64,000 nt of DNA from Haloechinothrix halophila YIM 93223 (GCF_000504245.1 NZ_KI632509.1:3995502-4059501), one strand, 5' to 3'. Shown: positions 49,630 to 58,301, numbered from the stretch's first letter. The notes: generated by a model not told the origin, from the sequence alone. A program made the numbers and translations.

Positions 49630-49998
49630 TCACTCCCGGGGCAGCAGCACCCGCTCGTCGGTGTCGAAGCAGGTGGCGGCCCCCGTGTGGCAGGCGGGAC
49701 CGGTCTGGTCGACCCGCAGCAGCACCGCGTCGCCGTCGCAGTCGATGCGCACTTCGCGCACGTGCTGAGTGTGTCCCGAGGTCTCGCCCTTGACCCAGAG
49801 CTGTTGCCTGCTGCGGGAGAAGTACGTCGCGCGGCGGGTGGTCAGCGTGCGGTGCAGCGCCTCGTCGTCCATCCAGGCCAGCATCAGCACGTCGCTGCTG
49901 GTGTCGTCCACCGTGATCGCGGCGACAAGCCCGTCCTCGGTGCGCTTGAGCCGCGCCGCCAGCTCGGGGTCCAAGCCGGAGTCCTTCGCCGAGCTCAC
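49630..49998 (-). CDS. hisI: Phosphoribosyl-AMP cyclohydrolase
   Basis: Opens the adenine ring of PR-AMP in histidine synthesis. 122 residues, monofunctional (not fused to hisE). Metal/active-site features: [10 protein letters not shown], the [23 protein letters not shown] signature, [11 protein letters not shown] and [12 protein letters not shown] with the conserved Cys/His ligands. Its GTG overlaps the hisF stop (GTGA, 49995-49998). Convergent with the AlbA_2 gene. Confidence 0.95.
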   Translation of the reverse strand: MSSAKDSGLDPELAARLKRTEDGLVAAITVDDTSSDVLMLAWMDDEALHRTLTTRRATYFSRSRQQLWVKGETSGHTQHVREVRIDCDGDAVLLRVDQTGPACHTGAATCFDTDERVLLPRE

Positions 49999-50768
49999 CG
50001 GACGACCACTCCCGCCTCACGCATCGTCGTCTTGACCTCGCCAATCGACAGCTCGCGGAAGTGGAACACGCTCGCCGCGAGCACCGCGTCCGCACCCGCA
50101 TCGACCGCGGGCGGAAAGTGCGCCCGCTCGCCAGCACCGCCACTGGCGATCACCGGCACCCGAACCGCGTTGCGCACCAGCCGGATCAGCTCCACGTCGA
50201 ACCCCGCCTTGGTGCCGTCGGCGTCCATCGAGTTGAGCAGGATCTCGCCGACGCCAAGCTCCTCGCCACGCGCGGCCCATTCAACGGCGTCGATACCGGT
50301 GCCCTTCCGGCCGCCGTGAGTCGTGACCTCGAACCCGGACGACGTCGGCTCGCCACCTTCAGGCACGCGGCGCGCGTCGACCGAGAGCACGATGCACTGC
50401 GAGCCGAATCGGCGAGATGCCTCACGCAGCAGTTCGGGGCGTGCGATCGCGGCGGTGTTGATGCTGACCTTGTCAGCGCCGGCTCGCAGCAACCGGTCGA
50501 CGTCGGAGGTGCTGCGGACGCCGCCACCAACGGTGAGTGGGATGAACACCTGCTCCGCGGTGCGCCGCACCACGTCGTAGGTGGTCTCGCGATCGCCGGA
50601 TGACGCGGTGACGTCCAAGAACGTCAGCTCGTCCGCGCCCTCGGCGTCGTAGAGCCGCGCCAGCTCGACCGGGTCACCCGCGTCCCGCAGATTCTCGAAG
50701 TTGACGCCCTTGACGACCCTGCCCGCGTCGACGTCAAGACACGGGATCACCCTTACCGCGACGGACAT
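49995..50768 (-). CDS. hisF: Imidazole glycerol phosphate synthase cyclase subunit
   Basis: Partner of HisH; makes IGP and AICAR. 257-residue TIM barrel with catalytic Asp in [15 protein letters not shown], the second catalytic Asp in [11 protein letters not shown], and phosphate loops VGGGVRS and [11 protein letters not shown]. The ATG at 50768 has TAGGCT 6 nt upstream, so the hisF-hisI block probably has its own leaderless promoter. Divergent from the TetR at 50869. hisH lies about 4.5 kb away, an unusual separation for the two subunits. Confidence 0.96.
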   Translation of the reverse strand: MSVAVRVIPCLDVDAGRVVKGVNFENLRDAGDPVELARLYDAEGADELTFLDVTASSGDRETTYDVVRRTAEQVFIPLTVGGGVRSTSDVDRLLRAGADKVSINTAAIARPELLREASRRFGSQCIVLSVDARRVPEGGEPTSSGFEVTTHGGRKGTGIDAVEWAARGEELGVGEILLNSMDADGTKAGFDVELIRLVRNAVRVPVIASGGAGERAHFPPAVDAGADAVLAASVFHFRELSIGEVKTTMREAGVVVR

Positions 50769-50868
50769 GCCCTGAGCCTACTGGCGCACCCGTGCCTGGA
50801 TGCGCGGGCGGGGTCTCGGCATACGCTTGATCACACCTGGCAGCGATTGGCACTGAAGGGCGGCGTGC

Positions 50869-51438
50869 ATGGCGAAGGCGGGACGGCGACCCGGCCAGAC
50901 CGAGACCCGCGAGCAGATTCTGGCAGCGGCGCGCGGGCTGTTCGCCGAGCACGGCTTCGACGCGACGACGATCCGCGCCATCGCGGCCGAGGCCGGGGTC
51001 AACCCCGCGCTGATCCACCACTTCTTCGGCGCCAAGGACCAGGTGTTCGTCGCGGCGCTGGCGCTGCCGGTCAATCCGGTGGATGTCATCGGCAAGGCGC
51101 TCGAGGGGCCCCGCGCGCAGGTCGGCGAGCGGCTCACCCGGTTCTTCCTCAGCGTCTGGGGCAACGAAGACTCCCGGCAGCCGTTCCTCGCGCTGCTGCG
51201 CTCGATCGCGTCGAACGAGAACGCCGCCCGCATGATGCGCGAGTTCCTGCACCGCACGGTGATTCGCCCGATCGCGGCAGAGCTGGGCATCAGCGAGCTG
51301 GCCATGTCTGCCACGTCGTCCCACCTCGTCGGGATCGCGATGCTGCGCTACGTAGTCCGGGTGGAGCCGCTGGCCTCGGCCAGCGACGACGAGGTGGTGG
51401 CCACTGTCGCGCCGGTCATCCAGCACTACTTCGACTGA
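50869..51438 (+). CDS. TetR/AcrR family transcriptional regulator
   Basis: 189 residues; HTH AARGLFAEHGFDATTIRAIAAEAGVNPALIHHFFGAKDQVF, then a helical ligand domain with FLSVWGNEDSRQPFLALLRSIAS and IAMLRYVVRVEPLAS. It is a paralogue of the TetR at 47144, and the two flank the AlbA_2-hisI-hisF segment. A purine-rich AAGGG lies upstream of the ATG. It is divergent from hisF and followed by the Rpn-like gene. A target among the ABC exporter genes downstream is possible but not shown. Confidence 0.88.
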   Translation: MAKAGRRPGQTETREQILAAARGLFAEHGFDATTIRAIAAEAGVNPALIHHFFGAKDQVFVAALALPVNPVDVIGKALEGPRAQVGERLTRFFLSVWGNEDSRQPFLALLRSIASNENAARMMREFLHRTVIRPIAAELGISELAMSATSSHLVGIAMLRYVVRVEPLASASDDEVVATVAPVIQHYFD

Positions 51439-51488
51439 TGCGGGCTTCGGTCGCTGAGAGTGTCGGTGCCTGCGCCTAGCGTGCTGGC

Positions 51489-52349
51489 ATGGTCTCGCAA
51501 CTGCATGAGGTGCTCGTGGAACTGTTCCACCGGCGGCCAGAGCTGGCGGCAGAGCTACTGGCAGCGGCCGACGGAGTGACCGTGCCGCCGTTCGATCAAG
51601 CGAGACTGGAGGCATGCGAGCTGACGGACCTCGCACCAACGGAGTACCGCGCTGACACGGTGGTGTTGTTGTCAGCCCGAGCAGGTCCAGCGTTGGCAGT
51701 GGTGGTGGAGGTTCAGCTCTCGCGAGACCAGGGGAAGCGCTGGTCATGGCCGGTGTACCTACCGACACTGCGGGCCCGGTTGCGGTGTCCGGCAGTGCTG
51801 CTGGTGCTGTGCGCCAGCGACAGGGTCGCCGAATGGTGCGGCGCGCCAATCGAGGTCGGACATCCCGGGTATGCGCTACGGCCACTGGTGATCGGACCGC
51901 ACGGGATCCCGCTGGTCAACGATCCCTCGCAAGCGTCTCAGAATCCAGAGCTCGCCGTATTGTCGGCGATGGCGCACGGCGGCGACCCGGGCGGCGAGAA
52001 AGTGCTGTCCGCGTTGCTCGCGGGTTTGCAAACGGTCGATGACGACCTTGCCAAGCTGTATGCTGATCAGGTAATGGCGGCGCTGCCTACGGCGGCGCAA
52101 GCCTGTTGGGAGGACATGATGGCGATCGGGACCTACGAGTACCAAAGCGACTTCGCCCGCCGGTACTATGGCCAGGGCCGCGCCGAGGGCGAAGCCAACG
52201 CGCTATTCGCAGTGCTGGAAGCGCGAGGTATCGCTGTTCCCGACGATGCACGTGCCCGGATCACCGCGTGCACCGACATCGAGCAGCTCGAAACATGGGT
52301 TCGCCGCGCCGTCTCCGTCAACTCTGTCGAGGAGCTCTTCGGGGCATAG
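51489..52349 (+). CDS. Rpn-like / PD-(D/E)xK nuclease-like hypothetical protein
   Basis: 286 residues. The N-terminal half carries a nuclease-fold-like pattern: an Asp in YRADTVVLLSA followed by AVVVEVQLSRDQGKRWSWPVYL, the D...ExQ arrangement of recombination-promoting nuclease/transposase-31-type proteins. The C-terminal half is helical with YYGQGRAEGEANALFAVLEARG, a segment also typical of such proteins. Many copies of this type occur in actinobacteria and no function is known. ATG 51489 has TAGCGT 6 nt upstream. A 16-bp hairpin follows the stop. Confidence 0.7.
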   Translation: MVSQLHEVLVELFHRRPELAAELLAAADGVTVPPFDQARLEACELTDLAPTEYRADTVVLLSARAGPALAVVVEVQLSRDQGKRWSWPVYLPTLRARLRCPAVLLVLCASDRVAEWCGAPIEVGHPGYALRPLVIGPHGIPLVNDPSQASQNPELAVLSAMAHGGDPGGEKVLSALLAGLQTVDDDLAKLYADQVMAALPTAAQACWEDMMAIGTYEYQSDFARRYYGQGRAEGEANALFAVLEARGIAVPDDARARITACTDIEQLETWVRRAVSVNSVEELFGA

Positions 52350-52364
52350 CCCACTCCAATGCTT

Positions 52365-52398
52365 TGCGGGCTGAGCAGGGCTCCCTGCTCAGCCCGCA
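52365..52398 (+). terminator. Long GC-rich hairpin after the Rpn-like gene
   Basis: Arms 52365-52380 and 52383-52398 are perfectly complementary over 16 bp with only 2 nt between them (inner pairs will open). No T-tract follows. It is 15 nt after the stop, and 5 nt before the intergenic repeat copy A. Confidence 0.75.
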
Positions 52399-52402
52399 GG
52401 TG

Positions 52403-52467
52403 TTGCGCGATCTGAGCCCGATTCGACGTCGTCTGTCCTGTTCTCGCGACAACATGCCTGGCGAAGC
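52403..52467. repeat. Intergenic 65-bp repeat, copy A
   Basis: Matches 60601-60665 in 45 of 65 positions without gaps, higher with one shift. The best-kept blocks are the first 35 nt (28 of 35 identical, including GATTCG) and the end (TGCC-GGCGAAG). In one frame both copies read L-x-D-x-x-x-I-R-R-R-L-S ... P-G-E. It lies between the Rpn-like gene and the ABC exporter operon. Confidence 0.7.
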
Positions 52468-52522
52468 CACGGTACGGGTCGCAGACCAGCGTCCCGGCGA
52501 CACCACACCACAGCACCCCCGC

Positions 52523-52551
52523 TTGACAGCGCCATTCAACACGCGCAGAAT
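52523..52551 (+). promoter_or_regulatory. Sigma-70-type promoter of the ABC exporter operon
   Basis: TTGACA (52523-52528), 17-nt spacer, CAGAAT (52546-52551). The ATG at 52559 begins 7 nt after the -10, so transcription should begin at or next to the start codon (leaderless). Confidence 0.75.
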
Positions 52552-52558
52552 TAAACGC

Positions 52559-53275
52559 ATGACTAATTCCGCTGTCGTGGTCAATGATCTCCGCGTCAAG
52601 CGCGGCGGCCGCGACGTCCTCAAGGGCATCACCTGCGAGATCCCACGCGGCACCGTCACCGGGCTGCTCGGCCCGAGCGGATGCGGCAAGACCACCTTGA
52701 TGCGCTCACTGGTCGGGGTGCAGATCGTCGAGGGCGGCGAGATCACCGTGCTCGGCAGGCCGGCGGGCCACAAGGACCTGCGCAGCCGCATCGGCTACGC
52801 GACCCAGAACCCGGCGGTCTACCCCGACATCACCGTCACCGAAGCGCTGACCTACTTCGCGTCCGTGCTGCGCGCGCCGGCCGACGACGTCGCCCGAGTG
52901 ATCAACGAAGTCGACCTGACCTCGCACGCCGACGCGATCATCGGCCAGCTCTCCGGCGGCCAGCTCAGCCGCGCTAACCTCGCCGTCGCGCTGCTGGGCA
53001 GCCCCGAGCTGCTGATCCTGGACGAGCCCACCGTCGGCCTGGACCCGGTGCTGCGCGACGAGCTGTGGGAGCTGTTCACCGGACTCGCCGAACGCGGCGT
53101 GACGCTGCTTGTCTCCAGTCACGTCATGGACGAGGCCAGCCGCTGTGCGCACCTGCTGCTGCTCCGCGAGGGCGAACTGCTCGCCGCCCACTCCCCCGCC
53201 GAACTGCGCGAGAACACCGGCGAAGCCGACCTGGAACGCGCCTTCCTCCGACTGATCAAGGACACCGTGCGATGA
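52559..53275 (+). CDS. ABC transporter ATP-binding protein (ABC-2 exporter type)
   Basis: 238 residues, ATPase of a DrrA-like exporter. Walker A GPSGCGKT (38-45), signature LSGGQLSRANLAVALL, Walker B LLILDEPTVGLDP and the switch region SSHVMDEASRC are intact; the signature's LSRAN instead of the usual QQQRV is a minor variation. A strong leaderless-type promoter precedes ATG 52559. The stop overlaps the permease ATG (ATGA at 53272-53275). An open frame extends upstream but carries the repeat and promoter and is not coding. Substrate unknown; lipid, antibiotic or peptide export are typical. Confidence 0.92.
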   Translation: MTNSAVVVNDLRVKRGGRDVLKGITCEIPRGTVTGLLGPSGCGKTTLMRSLVGVQIVEGGEITVLGRPAGHKDLRSRIGYATQNPAVYPDITVTEALTYFASVLRAPADDVARVINEVDLTSHADAIIGQLSGGQLSRANLAVALLGSPELLILDEPTVGLDPVLRDELWELFTGLAERGVTLLVSSHVMDEASRCAHLLLLREGELLAAHSPAELRENTGEADLERAFLRLIKDTVR

Positions 53276-54015
53276 CCGTCATGAATCCCGCCATCACGCT
53301 CGCCACCACGCGCCGCATCCTCACCCAGCTGCGCCACGACCATCGCACGCTGGCACTAATGATCATCATGCCGTCGGTGCTGCTCACGCTGCTGCGCTAC
53401 GTGTTCAACGACGAGCAGATGTTCAACAGAGCCGCGCCAGCACTACTGGCGGTGTTCCCGTTCGCGATCATGTTCATCGTCACCTCGATCACGACGCTGC
53501 GGGAGCGGACAACGGCCACGCTGGAGCGGCTGATGACGATGCCGCTGGCCAAGCTGGATCTGCTGTTCGGCTACGCGATCGCATTCGGGCTGATCGCGAT
53601 CGTGCAGGTCGCCGTCGCCACCACGGTCTCGGTGAGCTGGCTCGGACTGAGCATCACCGGCTCGGTGTGGCTACTCGGCGCCATCGCGGTGCTCGACGCG
53701 CTGCTCGGCGCCGCTCTCGGGCTGTTCGCCAGCGCCTTCGCCCGCACCGAGTTCCAGGCGGTGCAGTTCATGCCAGCGTTCGTGATGCCGCAGGTGTTGC
53801 TGTGCGGGCTGTTCTCGCCGCGCGAGGAGATGGCGACCGTGCTGGATTGGATCTCCGACGTCATGCCGCTGTCGTATGCGGTTGACGCGCTCACCCAGGT
53901 CACCCACTCGACCGAGGTCGACGGCACGCTGGTGAAGAATTTGCTGATCGTGGCGGGGTGCACGCTGGCGGCGCTGGTGCTCGGGGCGGCCACGCTACGA
54001 CGCAGGACACCGTGA
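53272..54015 (+). CDS. ABC-2 type transporter permease
   Basis: 247 residues with six predicted membrane helices. It contains the family block ITTLRERTTATLERLMTMPLAKLDLLFGYAIAFG and FVMPQVLLCGLFSPREEMATVLDWISDVMPLSYAVDAL, both diagnostic of ABC-2 permeases. It pairs with the ATPase upstream to make a homodimeric exporter of unknown substrate. The ATG overlaps the ATPase stop. It is followed by the PPOX gene after 17 nt. Confidence 0.92.
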   Translation: MTVMNPAITLATTRRILTQLRHDHRTLALMIIMPSVLLTLLRYVFNDEQMFNRAAPALLAVFPFAIMFIVTSITTLRERTTATLERLMTMPLAKLDLLFGYAIAFGLIAIVQVAVATTVSVSWLGLSITGSVWLLGAIAVLDALLGAALGLFASAFARTEFQAVQFMPAFVMPQVLLCGLFSPREEMATVLDWISDVMPLSYAVDALTQVTHSTEVDGTLVKNLLIVAGCTLAALVLGAATLRRRTP

Positions 54016-54032
54016 GCCGTTAGCCTGGCGCC

Positions 54033-54419
54033 ATGTCCACCGCGTTACGTCGCCTCGCCGACGAGAAGTACGTCCAGCTGACCACCTTCCGCCGCAACGG
54101 CACGCCGGTACCGACGCCGATCTGGGCGGTCGCCGATGACGGCGAGTTGTTCGTCTGGACCGAGCGGAACTCCGGCAAGATCAAGCGCATCCGCAACAAC
54201 CCGCGCGTCGAGGTCACCGCCTGCGACCTGCGCGGCAAGCGCACCCACGGTGAGAAGGTGTCCGGCACGGCACGGCTGCTCGACGACGCCGAGACCGACC
54301 GGGTGCGTAAGCTGCTCGGCCGCAAGTACGGGGTGCTCGGATTCCTTGGCGTGGTGGGCAGCATCGTGCGCGGCGGCAAGAAGCGCACCATCGGCGTCGG
54401 GATCACGCTGGAGGACTGA
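54033..54419 (+). CDS. PPOX class F420-dependent oxidoreductase
   Basis: 128-residue split-beta-barrel protein of the flavin/deazaflavin oxidoreductase superfamily: LADEKYVQLTTFRRNGTPVPTPIWAV, WTERNSGKIKRIRNNPRVEVTACDLRGK and the C-terminal KKRTIGVGI. F420 is the likely cofactor; substrate unknown. TAGCCT lies 6 nt before ATG 54033, so it may be transcribed separately from the ABC genes. Convergent with hisA. Confidence 0.85.
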   Translation: MSTALRRLADEKYVQLTTFRRNGTPVPTPIWAVADDGELFVWTERNSGKIKRIRNNPRVEVTACDLRGKRTHGEKVSGTARLLDDAETDRVRKLLGRKYGVLGFLGVVGSIVRGGKKRTIGVGITLED

Positions 54420-54484
54420 CGGCGAGCGCGGGCGGCGTCGCGCCCGGCATTCGGCACCACACCTCGGGCGGGCCTGCCGGGGCG

Positions 54485-55216
54485 TTACCGGACGGCTGCC
54501 AGCGCCTCCGGCAGCGTGAACGCACCCGCGTACAGCGCCTTGCCGACGATCGCGCCCTCGACGCCGTCACCGGTCAGCTTCGACAGGGCCACCAGGTCGT
54601 CGACGCTGGACACCCCGCCGGAGGCGATCACGGCGGCGTCGGTGCGGGCACACACGGCGGCGAGCAGGTCCAGGTTCGGTCCGCGCAGCGTGCCGTCCTT
54701 GCTGACGTCGGTGACGACGTAGCGCTGCGCGCCGTCGGCGTCCAACCGGGCCAGCGCGTCCCAGAGATCCCCGCCGTCGGTGGTCCAGCCACGCGCGGCG
54801 AGCCGGTGCCCCTCTGGCGTGATCCGTACGTCGAGGCCGATGGCGACCCGGTCGCCGTACTCCGCGACCACCCGCGACGTCCACGCCGGGTCCTCCAGCG
54901 CGGCGGTGCCGAGGTTGACGCGCCGCGCGCCGGTCGCGAGCGCGGCTTCCAGCGAGGCGTCGTCGCGGATGCCACCGGACAGCTCAACGTGGACGTCGAG
55001 CCTGCCGACGACCTCGGCGAGCAGTTCCCGGTTCGAGCCCTTGCCGAACGCGGCGTCGAGGTCGACCAGGTGGATCCACTCGGCGCCGTCGCGCTGCCAG
55101 GACAGGGCGGCGTCCAGCGGCGCGCCGTAGGTGGTCTCGGTTCCGGCCTCGCCTTGCACCAGGCGCACGGCCTGGCCATCGGCGACGTCAACAGCGGGGA
55201 GCAGCGTCAAAGTCAC
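54485..55216 (-). CDS. priA: PriA: bifunctional HisA/TrpF isomerase
   Basis: ProFAR isomerase of histidine synthesis, which in actinobacteria also catalyses phosphoribosylanthranilate isomerisation (TrpF). 243 residues, TIM barrel; catalytic Asp in [15 protein letters not shown], phosphate site SGGIRDD, catalytic [15 protein letters not shown], and [12 protein letters not shown] dual role is supported by the lack of trpF in the trp cluster here; substrate use cannot be proved from sequence. GTG 55216 has TAGAGT 8 nt upstream. hisH lies 29 nt upstream in the same direction. Confidence 0.93.
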   Translation of the reverse strand: MTLTLLPAVDVADGQAVRLVQGEAGTETTYGAPLDAALSWQRDGAEWIHLVDLDAAFGKGSNRELLAEVVGRLDVHVELSGGIRDDASLEAALATGARRVNLGTAALEDPAWTSRVVAEYGDRVAIGLDVRITPEGHRLAARGWTTDGGDLWDALARLDADGAQRYVVTDVSKDGTLRGPNLDLLAAVCARTDAAVIASGGVSSVDDLVALSKLTGDGVEGAIVGKALYAGAFTLPEALAAVR

Positions 55217-55245
55217 GGTGTCTCACTCTAGGCGAGTGGTCTGCG

Positions 55246-55878
55246 TTACGAGAGAGTGCCCAGCCAGTTGCGAAGCACCTGGGCACCGGCGTCGCCGGAC
55301 TTCTCGGGGTGGAACTGGGTCGCGCACAGCGCTCCGTTCTCCACGGCGGCGACGAAGTCCTCGCCGTGGTGCGCCCAGGTCACCTTGGGTGCCTGCCCGG
55401 TCAGCCCGGACTCCAGCTCCCAGTTGCGGGCGGCGTAGGAGTGCACGAAGTAGAACCGGGTGTCGGCGTCGAGCCCGGCGAACAGCACCGAGTCCTCCGG
55501 GGTACGGACGATGTTCCAGCCCATGTGTGGCAGCACGTCGGCGTGCAGGCCGTCCACGACGCCGGGCCACTCGCCAAGGCCATCGGCCTCGTCGCCGTGC
55601 TCGACGCCGCGTTCGAACAGGATCTGCATGCCGACACAGATGCCGAGCACCGGCCTGCCGCCAGCGAGACGCTTACCGACGATCTTGTCGCCACCGACAT
55701 CGCGCAGGCCGGCGATGCAGGCGCTGAACGCACCGACACCAGGCACGACGAGGCCGTCAGCGTTCAGCGCGGCATGCGGATCGGACGTCACCTCGACGTC
55801 GGCGCCCGCGCGCAGCACGGCACGCTCGGCGGAACGGAGGTTGCCCGACCCATAGTCCAAGATCACGACTCGTGTCAC
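55246..55878 (-). CDS. hisH: Imidazole glycerol phosphate synthase glutamine amidotransferase subunit
   Basis: Supplies ammonia to HisF. 210 residues, class-I glutamine amidotransferase with nucleophile Cys81 in [11 protein letters not shown], His190 and Glu192 in QFHPEKSG, and the N-terminal [16 protein letters not shown] 55878 has TAGGCT 6 nt upstream, leaderless type. It starts the hisH-priA pair, while hisF is 4.5 kb away behind the ABC exporter region. Confidence 0.95.
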   Translation of the reverse strand: MTRVVILDYGSGNLRSAERAVLRAGADVEVTSDPHAALNADGLVVPGVGAFSACIAGLRDVGGDKIVGKRLAGGRPVLGICVGMQILFERGVEHGDEADGLGEWPGVVDGLHADVLPHMGWNIVRTPEDSVLFAGLDADTRFYFVHSYAARNWELESGLTGQAPKVTWAHHGEDFVAAVENGALCATQFHPEKSGDAGAQVLRNWLGTLS

Positions 55879-55887
55879 GCTTCCAGC

Positions 55888-57060
55888 CTACTTCCCGTGT
55901 CTGGCCGCGGCGGACACCGGCAACATGGCGAGGGCGAGCACGCCGAGCGCGCCGAACGCGACCGGGTAGCTCGTCGTGGCGACCACCGCTCCGACAGCGA
56001 CCGCGCCGGCGCCCTGACCTGCGTCGAAGGCGACGTTCCACGCCACGCTGGCGTGCGCGGGCGAGACCCGCGCGAACATGAGCACCAGCGAGTCGTTCTG
56101 CACGACGCCGAACCCGGCACCGTAGACGGCGACGCAGCCCGCCGCGACGATCATGGCCGCCGTCGTCGCGATGCCGCTGCCAGCGGCGAATCCGAGCAGG
56201 CCCGCAGCGACGGCCGCCAGCCCTGCCAGCAGCAGCCTGCCTGGTGTCGCGGCGCGGTCGCCCCACATACCGGCGAGCCATCGGCCACTCAGCGCCGTGG
56301 CGGACATCAGCAGCAGCGCGGCCGAGCCGAGCACGGGGATGTCGGAGAAGACCAGCGGAAGGAACGTGACCATCGCCCCGAACGCGATCGACCCGGCCAG
56401 CATCGGCAGCCACGGTCGCCACACCAGCGCAGCGGCAGCGGTGGCCTGCTGGTCGTGGGCGGGTTCGTCGCGCTGGCCATGGGGCAGCACCACCATCGGC
56501 GCGACGGCGAGCAGCGGGAACGCGAAGCCCGCCGCGAACACCGGCGTGAATCCGGCGTACTCCGCGATGGCGGTACTCGCGGGCAGGCAGACCAGCAGCG
56601 GGACGCCAACGGCGAGGCCGTAGAGCCCGGAACCGCGTCCGAGCGAGCCCGCGGGCAGCAGTTCCGCGATCAGCGCGCTGCCACACACCGTGACGATGCC
56701 GAACCCGAGGCCCCGCACGCCGGAGATCGCCAGCACCGGCTGCCACGTCGTCGACAGCGCGAGCAGCGGCACCGGCACCCCGATCAGCAGTGCCCCGGCG
56801 ATCGACATCGCGCGGTAGCCGAAGCGGCGCACCAGGCCGGTCATCAGCAACTGTGCCAGCACCGTCGTCGCCATGAACACGCCGGTCGATGCACCCGCGG
56901 CGAACTCACCGCCGCCGTTGCGCACCACCCACAACGGCACCACAGACACCAGCAGCGAGAACCCGGCAAACAGCCCAATCGAGGCAAGCAACAGCGCGAG
57001 GAAACGGCCGTCGCGCAACGGCGACGGGGCGTCCGGCTGGCTCAGCGATGTGGTGGGCAC
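55888..57060 (-). CDS. MFS transporter
   Basis: 390 residues, about twelve transmembrane helices. The family's loop motif A is only weakly visible in the TGLVRRFGYRAMSIAGALLIGVP region between helices 2 and 3. It is probably a drug or metabolite efflux protein of the DHA1-like kind. GTG 57060 has TAGGAC 6 nt upstream. It is divergent from the SoxR gene, whose binding box lies in the 146-nt gap, so redox-active compounds may control its expression; this link is inference. Confidence 0.85.
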   Translation of the reverse strand: MPTTSLSQPDAPSPLRDGRFLALLLASIGLFAGFSLLVSVVPLWVVRNGGGEFAAGASTGVFMATTVLAQLLMTGLVRRFGYRAMSIAGALLIGVPVPLLALSTTWQPVLAISGVRGLGFGIVTVCGSALIAELLPAGSLGRGSGLYGLAVGVPLLVCLPASTAIAEYAGFTPVFAAGFAFPLLAVAPMVVLPHGQRDEPAHDQQATAAAALVWRPWLPMLAGSIAFGAMVTFLPLVFSDIPVLGSAALLLMSATALSGRWLAGMWGDRAATPGRLLLAGLAAVAAGLLGFAAGSGIATTAAMIVAAGCVAVYGAGFGVVQNDSLVLMFARVSPAHASVAWNVAFDAGQGAGAVAVGAVVATTSYPVAFGALGVLALAMLPVSAAARHGK

Positions 57061-57186
57061 ATCTCAGTCCTACACCGACACGCAATCGAGTATTCCGCCG
57101 ACTGAGACACGAGAGTGCGTCGTGTCCCCCGCTCCCGACGCCGTGTGTGACGCCAGCCGCACGGTCAGGGGCCATTTCAGCTCGAA

Positions 57187-57204
57187 CTTCGACTTAACTG
57201 GAGG
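57187..57204 (+). promoter_or_regulatory. SoxR-type operator between soxR and the MFS gene
   Basis: CTTCGACTTAACTGGAGG matches the enterobacterial SoxR box CCTCAAGTTAACTTGAGG in 14 of 18 positions, including the central TTAAC. It ends 2 nt before the soxR ATG at 57207. A TAAGCT hexamer at 57212-57217 followed by GTG 57225 could be a leaderless start under control of this site. Confidence 0.7.
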
Positions 57205-57206
57205 TC

Positions 57207-57686
57207 ATGGCTAAGCTGGGTGACGTGACGGCACTCGCGCATCATCTCACGATCGGACAGGTCGCCGAACGCAGCGGCGTCCCGCACACGACGTTGCGAT
57301 TCTACGAGGATCGCGGCCTGATCAGCGCCGAACGAACCACGGGCAACCAGCGCCGTTACCCACGGGCCACGCTGCGCCGGATCGCGTTCATCCGATCCGC
57401 GCAGCGCGTCGGACTCAGCCTGGACGACATCGCGGAGGCGCTGTCGACGCTGCCCGCGCACGGCGCACCCACCAAGGCGGACTGGACCAAGCTGTCCAAG
57501 CGCTGGCGCAACGAGCTCGACACCAGGATCGACGCGCTGCAGCGGCTCCGCGACAGCCTCACCGGCTGCATCGGCTGCGGCTGCCTGTCGCTGCGGGCAT
57601 GCGGACTGTTCAACCACGAGGACCAACTCGCGGAGTACGGCCCAGGCGCGCCGAAGTTGAAGGCCGCGTCCGAAGGCGGGATCTAA
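57207..57686 (+). CDS. soxR: Redox-sensitive transcriptional activator SoxR
   Basis: MerR family, 159 residues. N-terminal winged helix LTIGQVAERSGVPHTTLRFYEDRGLI, dimerisation helix, and a C-terminal [2Fe-2S] motif with Cys121, Cys124, Cys126 and Cys132 (CIGCGCLSLRAC), exactly the SoxR CxxCxCx5C spacing. It should sense redox-cycling compounds. GGAGG lies only 2 nt from ATG 57207, so GTG 57225 is a serious alternative start. A SoxR box overlaps the promoter, implying autoregulation. Its stop overlaps by 4 nt the stop of convergent tetR. Confidence 0.93.
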   Translation: MAKLGDVTALAHHLTIGQVAERSGVPHTTLRFYEDRGLISAERTTGNQRRYPRATLRRIAFIRSAQRVGLSLDDIAEALSTLPAHGAPTKADWTKLSKRWRNELDTRIDALQRLRDSLTGCIGCGCLSLRACGLFNHEDQLAEYGPGAPKLKAASEGGI

Positions 57687-58243
57687 CGCCGCCGAGGCCT
57701 GCCGAGGGCACGCCGTCCGGCGTCGAGCAGCGCCGCGCGGAGGTGGTCGTCATCGAGGTCGGCCGCCTCGGGCGCCCCTCCGGTCCCTGACATGCCCAGC
57801 ACCGCGACCAGCGTGGCCACCCGGGCCTCGGGTGTCGGGTCCGGCCCGACCAGCACCGCCATCATCCGCTCGGCGACACCGCCGTATTCACGCACCGACG
57901 CCTCGACGATCCGCTTCAGCCCCGGGTCGCCGTTGAACAGCCGTACCAGAGTCCGGTGACGGATGATCACGTCGACCAACCCGTCGAGCATCGTGTCGAC
58001 CCTGGCGCCCTGCCGTCGCTGCGCCTCGGCAGCGGTGACGGCAGCCCTGAGGTCGCGCAACCCCGGCTCAACGACGGCAAGTGCGATCTCATCCTTGGTC
58101 TTGAAGTAGTAGTACACGGCAGCCTTGGTGACACCGAGCGCGTCGGCGATCTGCTGCAGCGACGTGCCCTCGACGCCGTGCTCGGCGTACAACCCGAGCG
58201 CCGTGCCGAGCAACCGCTCCCTGGTGTCAACCGCCTCGGTCAT
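57683..58243 (-). CDS. TetR family regulator linked to MMPL transporter
   Basis: 186 residues. The HTH is LLGTALGLYAEHGVEGTSLQQIADALGVTKAAVYYYFKTKDEIA; the C-terminal domain is short and variable. ATG 58243 follows GAGGAGG at 5 nt. It is divergent from the MMPL gene, and two palindromic sites in the shared gap (58302-58313 and 58323-58338) look like its operators. A repressor of the MMPL gene and of itself is the simplest reading. Its 3' end overlaps the soxR end (57683-57686). Confidence 0.9.
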   Translation of the reverse strand: MTEAVDTRERLLGTALGLYAEHGVEGTSLQQIADALGVTKAAVYYYFKTKDEIALAVVEPGLRDLRAAVTAAEAQRRQGARVDTMLDGLVDVIIRHRTLVRLFNGDPGLKRIVEASVREYGGVAERMMAVLVGPDPTPEARVATLVAVLGMSGTGGAPEAADLDDDHLRAALLDAGRRALGRPRRR

Positions 58244-58301
58244 GACAGCCTCCTCACCTGCAGAATCCCGATACCACTGCCCGTGCGTCTGGTCACACGC
58301 T

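Noticed and set aside
52106-52558. N-terminal extension of the ABC ATPase frame
   Set aside because: Contains the end of the Rpn-like gene in another frame, a terminator hairpin, the repeat and a TTGACA promoter; not coding.
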